Assembly (NCBI GenBank): GCA_021018995.1
Contig: CM037588.1
Span: 35,027,000-35,090,999, forward strand
DNA: 64,000 bases
Direction: 5' to 3'
From: Chloranthus sessilifolius
Lineage: Eukaryota > Streptophyta > Magnoliopsida > Chloranthales > Chloranthaceae
In this document: positions 58,088-64,000 of the stretch, in pieces
Numbering within the stretch: the stretch's first letter is position 1
Layout: every line of letters begins with the position of its first letter
Program-made: the position numbers and the translations under genes
The notes under the pieces: model-generated
What the model saw: only the letters and a program-made list of their open reading frames with translations
Database searches by the model: none
Told to the model about the DNA's origin: nothing

Positions 58088-58119
58088 ATGATCTGTCCAC
58101 TTTAATGGTCACAGACCAT
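58088..58119 (-). other. Conserved LTR hairpin, C 5' LTR copy 2
   Basis: In element direction ATGGTCTGT/ACAGATCAT with CCAT/GTGG inner stem. Confidence 0.6.
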
Positions 58120-58196
58120 CCTATAGACTTTATTGAATCCATGGATTGTAGTAGATGAATCCAATTGAGGCCTGAGCTTAGATTTACCTTAAGGTT

Positions 58197-58228
58197 ATGA
58201 TCTGTCCACTTTAATGGTCACAGACCAT
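58197..58228 (-). other. Conserved LTR hairpin, C 5' LTR copy 1
   Basis: Same stem as copy 2, about 490-530 nt after the TATA box. Confidence 0.6.
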
Positions 58229-59741
58229 CCTAGAGATCTCCTATAAAGCCAAAGCCTCAGTTAGAACAATCAAAACTACTACATATGCTGCAATTTCTAG
58301 GTCACAAATGCAGGAAATTATAGGGATATCAGATCTAGGGAATTCAGATGATATCCAAGAGGTCTACCAGTTAAGTGGGTGAGCTGATCAAGCAACTCCT
58401 CTACACTAATCCGATCGAGCACCAAAAGGAATCAAAAGAGCTTTAGATGTAATTAAAACATTGAAAATAACATTTACATTGCAAACAAGGTCACTCTTAC
58501 AATGGAATGCTCTCAGATCTGTAGTCTGTGCAACAATTAACCCCAGCAGCACTCTTAACCTTACACAATCACAAATCTAACTCACTCCTTGCTGCTCCTA
58601 GGGAATTAGCCAACCATGGTTAGGCTAAAAGAAGGAACATAGGATCTCGCTGCAAGCTCTGATCTCCAGAAAATTGTTCAGAATTTTGATCCTCCCTTAA
58701 TGGCAATTGGGGATCTTTATATATAGCTTTCTCCTCTATTTTTCTCGCCAAAAATCCCTTCTAGAAGGTCGTCAGAGTTTGTTAGAGTTCGATTAAAGCA
58801 TGTGAGTTGGTTAGGGCTTTCTAGGGTATCTTCTAGAACCTCGCGCTGCTCGCCAAAGTGCCTCGATTTGCATGCAGTAGGTTACCAAGTCAGCGTGTGC
58901 ATAGCATATTTTTTGAGAAGTTCAGCACATGATTTTGACAGGTTGGAAAAGCTTCCGACAGGTTAAAAGTAAGCTTGTAGCCCCTTTCGATAGGTTCCCT
59001 GGTGTGTTCGATAGGTTCCGATTGGATGAATTTTCTCTTTGGAGCTTCAGGGTCCTCAGCCCATTATTTGGAGTATTCGATAGGTTGGCTAAGTAGTTCG
59101 ATAGGTCCAGAGGTCCTTTTCGACAGGTTCAGCTCTGCATGCCGTCATCCCGATAGGTTGGCTCTCATTCCTATCGAAAGGCTTAAGCACCCTTCGATAA
59201 GTTCAATTCCAGCATCTTCATTTCGATAGGTTCAGGAAGCCTTCGACAGGTTCCCTTTTTCTCCTCAGGCAAGCTTTCGATAGGATGAGCTCTCTTTCAT
59301 TCATCTGCTCAACAAGTTCAGGGATCCTGTCGAATTACTCTATCCGCACGAATTCATCCTTCTTCAGTCTTCAAATCTTATCGAAAACTTCTTTAACCGC
59401 ATGAATTCTTCCTTTCTTTACTTTCAGCTCCTATCGAACTCTTCAGGTGACCAATCGATAGGATGTTTTCAACCTATTCTAACTTTCTTCACCTTGCCCT
59501 GCTGTAGCCACGTGCTCCAAGGGTTTAATGATGTGCTTCCCTTTGGTGTGCTATTGCTGAGTTCATCCTATACTGAGAGATGGCTCCTTATTGGGCATTC
59601 TTGAGTGCTTTTCTTCATTAGTATCTTCTTTTATTATTGTCTACAAAATGCACTTGACAAGGGCTTATTAGTGTGCTCACAGGTCTATCAATGGTCAGGT
59701 TATAGGGTGAAAAGTGGCATTTTTCACCACTTAACACCTTA

Positions 59742-59869
59742 CTTATTAAAACTTGCTACAAAGGAACATGTATCTTGCAGGCCTAGGATATTTTAGATGT
59801 GCTGAATCCATCCCCTGTTTCACTACCATTACACAATAAATCAGCACATTGAAATAACCCAACAGAAAG
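59742..59869 (+). mobile_element. Solo LTR D, right part, with second GAAAG
   Basis: Continues LTR D after element C (TTATTAAAACTTGCTACAA, as in the U5 of other Athila LTRs) and ends CCAACA at 59864. GAAAG at 59865-59869 is the second target-duplication copy. Confidence 0.92.
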
Positions 59870-61800
59870 CTTCCCAACGCATCCCCTCTCATCCACACCA
59901 CACATTCATGGATCCATCCCATACCCTTTCAAGCCTTCATACCTCATTCCCCCATGACCCCCATCAACCCCTCATCATCCATACCATCCAAACCCCCATT
60001 ACCCACATATCCGAAGGCCCAATGGCCCCAAACCCCATCATCCACACCCATAAAGGGCCCATGGCCCAGACCCATCAAGGGCCCATGGCCCATACCCACC
60101 AAGGGTCCATGACTTAGATCCATCAATGGCCCATAACCCAGACCCACCAAGGCCCATTGGGCCAGACCTATCATGACCAAGGCTTTATGGCCCAACCTCC
60201 CCAAGGACCTGTGGACCAAACCTTTGTAGCCTAACCCTCCCAAGGCTTCATGGCCCAAACCCAATCCCAGCAAGGCCCTAACCTTGGAGCCTCACACCCA
60301 TACCCTTCACAATTCCTCCAAAATTTCACTCACCCAAAACCCACATATCTAGCTCAAACCCATACCTTACATCAACCCTAATTCACCCACATCCCTATAT
60401 CCCACAGTCAGTTCCAAACCTTTCCCTATGCCCAATGGCCTCATCAGACCCCAGCCCAAAATCTTACTTCCACTCATCCCATCACCCAACAAACCTTCCC
60501 TAACATTCAATGGACTCACCCAACCGCCATCCAGACCATTCCCATCCAGTTCATGCAGAACCAACAAGAGAATCCCGTCCTCATTGCACCTTATGTAGAC
60601 CAGTAGTATGAAGAGGATTAGATTAGGAACAGTGGTGCTTATGTCGGGGCATTGGCCAACATTAATCCCCCTCCTATAATTACCCACCCCTTGGTAGCAC
60701 AGAGCTAGTCCCGACCGACTGCTGAGAAAGTGGCCCCCATTTTCAAGGAATCAAAGTAGTTGAATGAACAGTTAGACAAAATTCAAAAGAAGTTATTTAG
60801 GATGGATGGTGCTGAAATCCATGCCACGGACTTCTCGGATTTTTGTTTGTTCACTGAGGTCCCTTTGCCTCTAAAATTTAAAATGCCGGCTTTTGACAAA
60901 TATAACGGCACCGACAATCCCATAGCACACCTCAATTCCTATTGTGGAGACATGTGCCAGTATGGAGGGGACGAAAGACTATTAATAAAAGTCTTCGAAA
61001 AAATTTTAACTGGTCTAACCTTGAGATGGTTCACGTCCTTAGAACCATCTATGATAAAGACTTGGAAAGACTTGACGAACTTGTTTCAAGAACAGTATGT
61101 CTACAATATAGACATTGAACCGTGTAAGTCAGACTTGGACCATTTAAAGCAGAACTTGAATGAAACCTTTAGCGATTATTTGGGGCGTTGGAGAACATTG
61201 GTAGCTCAAGTTAGAACAGGATACCTGATGACGAGAAATTAGAAATGATTTCAAAAAATACTTTGCCAGTGATCTTGAACTTTCTAGTATACCAGCAGCA
61301 GTCCAACTTTGCTGATTTGGTAAGGAACGCAAATCACTGTGGGGATGCTATCAGGGAAGGTCGCTTGAGCAAGAGCACGCCTAGAGGAGGCAGTGGAGTT
61401 AGGAGGCTCTCAGAGCATGAAAAATGAGAAGATAGTGGGGGCTGATGTCTAGAATATTGCCAACACCAAGCCCAATAATAATATAACCCTATTCTAATTT
61501 AAGGTAGCCCAGCCAGCACCAGTCAGAATTGAGCCAATGCAGAAAACAGGGAATGTACAGGAGATGCAGATGACTCCAGAGCATAGGAGAGCCCGCTACG
61601 ATCAAGTTTTTATACCCTTAGGGCAATCTTTGAATGTACTTTTACCTTTGCTAATAGAAAAGGGACTGGTTACCGCCCTCCAACCGCGACCTCCTCCAAA
61701 TCCTATCTTGAAGAACTATGACCCCAACACTCATTGTAATTTTCATGAGGGTCTGCGTCACCCGATTGATCGTTGCTTCCTATTGAAGCATGCAGTATAA
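59870..61800 (+). pseudogene. gag: Tat gag of element E, after the nest
   Basis: The frame carries on from 31353. A proline/glutamine-rich part contains degenerate 24-bp repeats (QGPMAQTH-like, about 60040-60200). The capsid domain lies at 60850-61240: PLKFKMPAFDKYNGTDNPIA, HLNSYCGDMCQYGGDERLLI and LTGLTLRWFTSLEPSMIKTW. A frameshift sits near 61215 and the frame resumes (NTLPVILNFLVYQQQSNFAD). The C-terminal zinc-binding-like part is HCNFHEGLRHPIDRCFLLKH (61735-61790). Many stops are TAG or TAA where CAG/CAA is likely, as expected of cytosine deamination. The family call is firm from the capsid signature. Confidence 0.82.
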
Positions 61801-62323
61801 GATTTAATTGATGCTGGGAAAATCATTCCACCTACACCTTCTCAAGTGAACCAATATGCAAATATACATCAGGTGCCTTTACCCCCACACCCTACTGGAG
61901 GAACAGATCCCAGACCCACCATCGGGATGATAGAGGAATGTGAGGAAGAGTTTGAATTTGAACAGTCGGACTATATCAGTGATTGAGAGAGTTATGTGGC
62001 ACCTTTGCAGAAAAATCGTGAAGAAAGAAGAATTGGGGTGATTGAACCCTTGAATTTGTCAGATTATTTTCCCAACCCAACACCCCAAATTGAACCCTTA
62101 GATCTTAGGGCTTATTTCTCATCACCCACACCAGTCAACTATGTGAAAATAAATGCATATCAACCATACACTACGACCCCCATTAATTACCCAATAGCCC
62201 ATTGTTCGTGCGCACTTTTTCTGGGTTCCTCTTGGTCCCCATTGAATCAGTGGCCCAATTCTGTCCAAGTGGACTCTAGCGATGTGGCGTTTGGAATGTT
62301 AGAAGTAAAAATAAATAAATAAA
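61801..62323 (+). pseudogene. Post-gag coding remnant of element E
   Basis: The frame continues after the gag end with a stop at about 61800 and another near 61986, then an uninterrupted stretch to 62322 (108 codons, ending MLEVKINK). I recognise no protease or RT motif. It may be a linker or a shortened pol. E therefore shows gag but no enzymes in this window. Confidence 0.45.
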
Positions 62324-64000
62324 AATAAAAAAAGGGGGGAGGTTTTCTAGGAAGATTCCTAATTTATTACGATCGCCAGCTGCAGATATTTAACGATACT
62401 GTAACACGTCTATGATCACGCTTTAGAGCGGGTGTGGGTTACTTTTATACTGAATCATCCGCCTGCGAACGTCAGCAGTTATGGCTCTTCCTTATAAATT
62501 AGATAGTTAAATTTTTCTTTCTTTCCCTGTTATTATTGTAATTCGAATCGGCTCAGATTCCCTAATTTTATCATGAGTCTAATGGTGTAGGTTTGTTATA
62601 GTGATTTAATCTAACGTTATGATTCTATTAGGTGTCTAATTAATTTAGTTTCCTAATCTTATTAGAATTCTAATTAATTTAGTGTCCTAATACTGCTATG
62701 AGTCCAATTAATATCAATCTCCTAATTGCACTAGGAATGCAAACATATTCATTCTGGTAAAACTCTAATTAAATTAAGTATGTTGATCGTGCTAGAATTC
62801 TAAGTAAAACAATTATAATAATTCTACTGCAATTCTAATTGAAATAGAGAGCTAATTTTACTAGGACTCTAAATTAAGCAATGAATTAATTTTATTAAAA
62901 TCTATTAAAACAAATAAACTAATCTTATTAAAAAAAACTAATTAAAATAAATAAACTAATTTTTCTAGAATTATAATTAAAGCAATGCATTAATTATACT
63001 AAAATTTTAGTTAATAAAAAAAAGAAAGGAATTAACTATACTGGAATCTAATCATGCAACGAATTAACTATGCTAGAATCATCTAATTAAAATAGAGGAA
63101 CTGATATTTATTAGAACTTTAATCAAAGCAATTATTCGAGAGATCGAATTAAAATAAAACATGTAAATTAACTATACTAAAAATCTAGGAAAGTTATGCA
63201 CTTGATTTTCTAATCCTAATTAAAGCAATAAAGCAATCCTAAAAAAAAGGGTTTAGGCCCGCTATGCTACGGAGGATTGGCCTTGTTCCCGAGTACCCTC
63301 CGTAAGCTCCCTCGGGCAAATAGGGTGATTGAGGTTAATAATAAATTGGAGTTTTAGATTAAAAAGAGTATTTTTGGATTTTCGGGGTCATTTTCGGGAT
63401 TATAATTAAGGATTAACGTATAAAACTAGGACTATAAAAGACTAAATTAATATTTGGGATTTTAGAAATACTAAATTAAGGAATTAAAACTAGAATTTAA
63501 AATTTTAACGACTAAATTCAGGTCCGAAATAAGAAAATCAGGTCGTATGATTAAGGACTGGTCCTAGAAACTATGAACTAGAACCAGATATTAATGATAG
63601 GACTGGAGATTGAGATTTTAAAATAGAATTAAGTCTATGGTTGGTGAATTGGGCCGTCAGATTAAGGACTTGTTCTAGAAACAAAGAACTAGAACCAGAT
63701 ATTAAAACTACGGTCCGAAAAAGGGTGCTACGGTCTAAGAATCAATTAATATTAATAATCAAAACTAAGGAAATCCTAAGTCTAAGGACTAAGAACTATG
63801 GTCGAGATTAAAAAACTACCTAAGGTCAAGGCTGCGGAGAGAAATCCCGAAGATTCGAAGCTTGAGTCTTGATATCATGGCTAGGTTGCTCTATGGGTTC
63901 GTCCTCAGAGTTCTCTAGTTTCGAAATTCCAAAAAAGTTTGTTCTCTCTCGTTGTGTTCTGTTTGATAGAAATTAAAAAAAGCTTTTATAGGTTTTTCTT
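62324..64000. repeat. AT-rich minisatellite and possible antisense leader at the right edge
   Basis: No gene. AAAAAAAGGGGGGAGG (about 62328-62343) is purine-rich but no LTR follows. From 62600 to 63190 a degenerate unit of about 34 bp recurs (TCTAATTAATTTAG ... CTAATNNTNNTAGAAT style). From 63400 to 63800 the minus strand resembles the TTAGTTCTAG-rich leader of LTR G (12650-13000). CCTATAAAAGC on the minus strand near 63992-63982 is TATA-like, so an antisense transcript could start here. The upstream part lies outside the window. Confidence 0.45.

Larger units (their letters stand above)
57593..59736 (-). repeat. 5' LTR of element C
   Basis: 2144 bp, TGTTAAGTGGTG at 59736 to CCAACA at 57593 in element direction. 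Word array 59470-58925, TATA near 58725-58716, hairpins at 58197-58228 and 58088-58119. Confidence 0.95.
33313..59741 (-). mobile_element. Athila-type LTR element C (minus strand), host of element B, CCTTA duplication
   Basis: Spans 33318-59736; CCTTA at 33313-33317 and 59737-59741. Without element B and one AGACC copy it is about 12.8 kb. In its own direction: LTR (59736-57593), primer site, gag, protease (cut by B), then no RT, RNase H or integrase, an internal word array and promoter, a long extra ORF (40120-37417), second polypurine tract, conserved 3' block, polypurine tract, LTR (35504-33318). It is non-autonomous by loss of most of pol. Confidence 0.95.

Noticed and set aside
62328-62343. 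Polypurine tract followed by the 3' LTR of E
   Set aside because: No TGTAGACACC start or other match to LTR E follows within the window.
1-64000. tRNA, rRNA, CRISPR or organelle genes
   Set aside because: No cloverleaf, rRNA core or regular direct-repeat array with unique spacers was seen on either strand.

Overview
This is nuclear DNA of a flowering plant, from a repeat-dense, heterochromatin-like region. The evidence is Ty3/gypsy LTR retrotransposons of the Athila and Tat types, a primer-binding site that matches plant tRNA-Asp, GT-AG introns, plant TATA boxes and a plant mobile domain (PMD) gene. I see no intact host gene, tRNA, rRNA or CRISPR array. The species cannot be named from this sequence.

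Layout. (1) 1-13.1 kb looks like the 3' part of a Tat-like element (called G). It holds an antisense, eight-exon PMD pseudogene (67-2968), promoter modules, several degenerate minisatellites and an LTR starting at 11764. A solo Athila-type LTR (8624-11387, target duplication AGATG) is inserted in it. (2) 13.2-16.6 kb holds Athila LTR and ORF fragments and unclassified repeats. (3) 16.6-17.3 kb is a chromovirus-like reverse transcriptase remnant, cut by a Tat LTR (F, from 17318). F is itself split by a complete non-coding LTR element (A, 18343-25326, duplication AAGCC). (4) 27.8 kb to the end is a nest four deep. Tat-like element E (LTR at 27813, gag on both sides of the nest) contains solo LTR D (duplication GAAAG). 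D contains minus-strand Athila element C (33318-59736, duplication CCTTA). C contains plus-strand Athila element B (41294-54927, duplication AGACC). All four duplications (AAGCC, GAAAG, CCTTA, AGACC) are perfect, so the boundaries are firm.

How the parts relate. B is the only element with gag, protease, RT, RNase H and integrase, and it is dead: it has stops, two frameshifts and a lost RT catalytic Asp. C keeps gag and protease, lacks RT to integrase, and keeps a long extra ORF. A has no coding capacity. A, B and C nevertheless share a conserved 3' non-coding block and a second polypurine tract.

Three signals deserve attention. First, each family has its own short CG-containing 'word' arrayed in the U3 of its LTR, and B, C, G and possibly E carry an internal copy of the same array upstream of a second TATA box and an extra ORF; non-coding A has neither. 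Second, every Athila-type LTR carries, about 360-650 nt downstream of its TATA box, a 32-nt hairpin whose stem changes but keeps pairing. Third, a small AGGA-loop hairpin sits just before the second polypurine tract in A, B and C.
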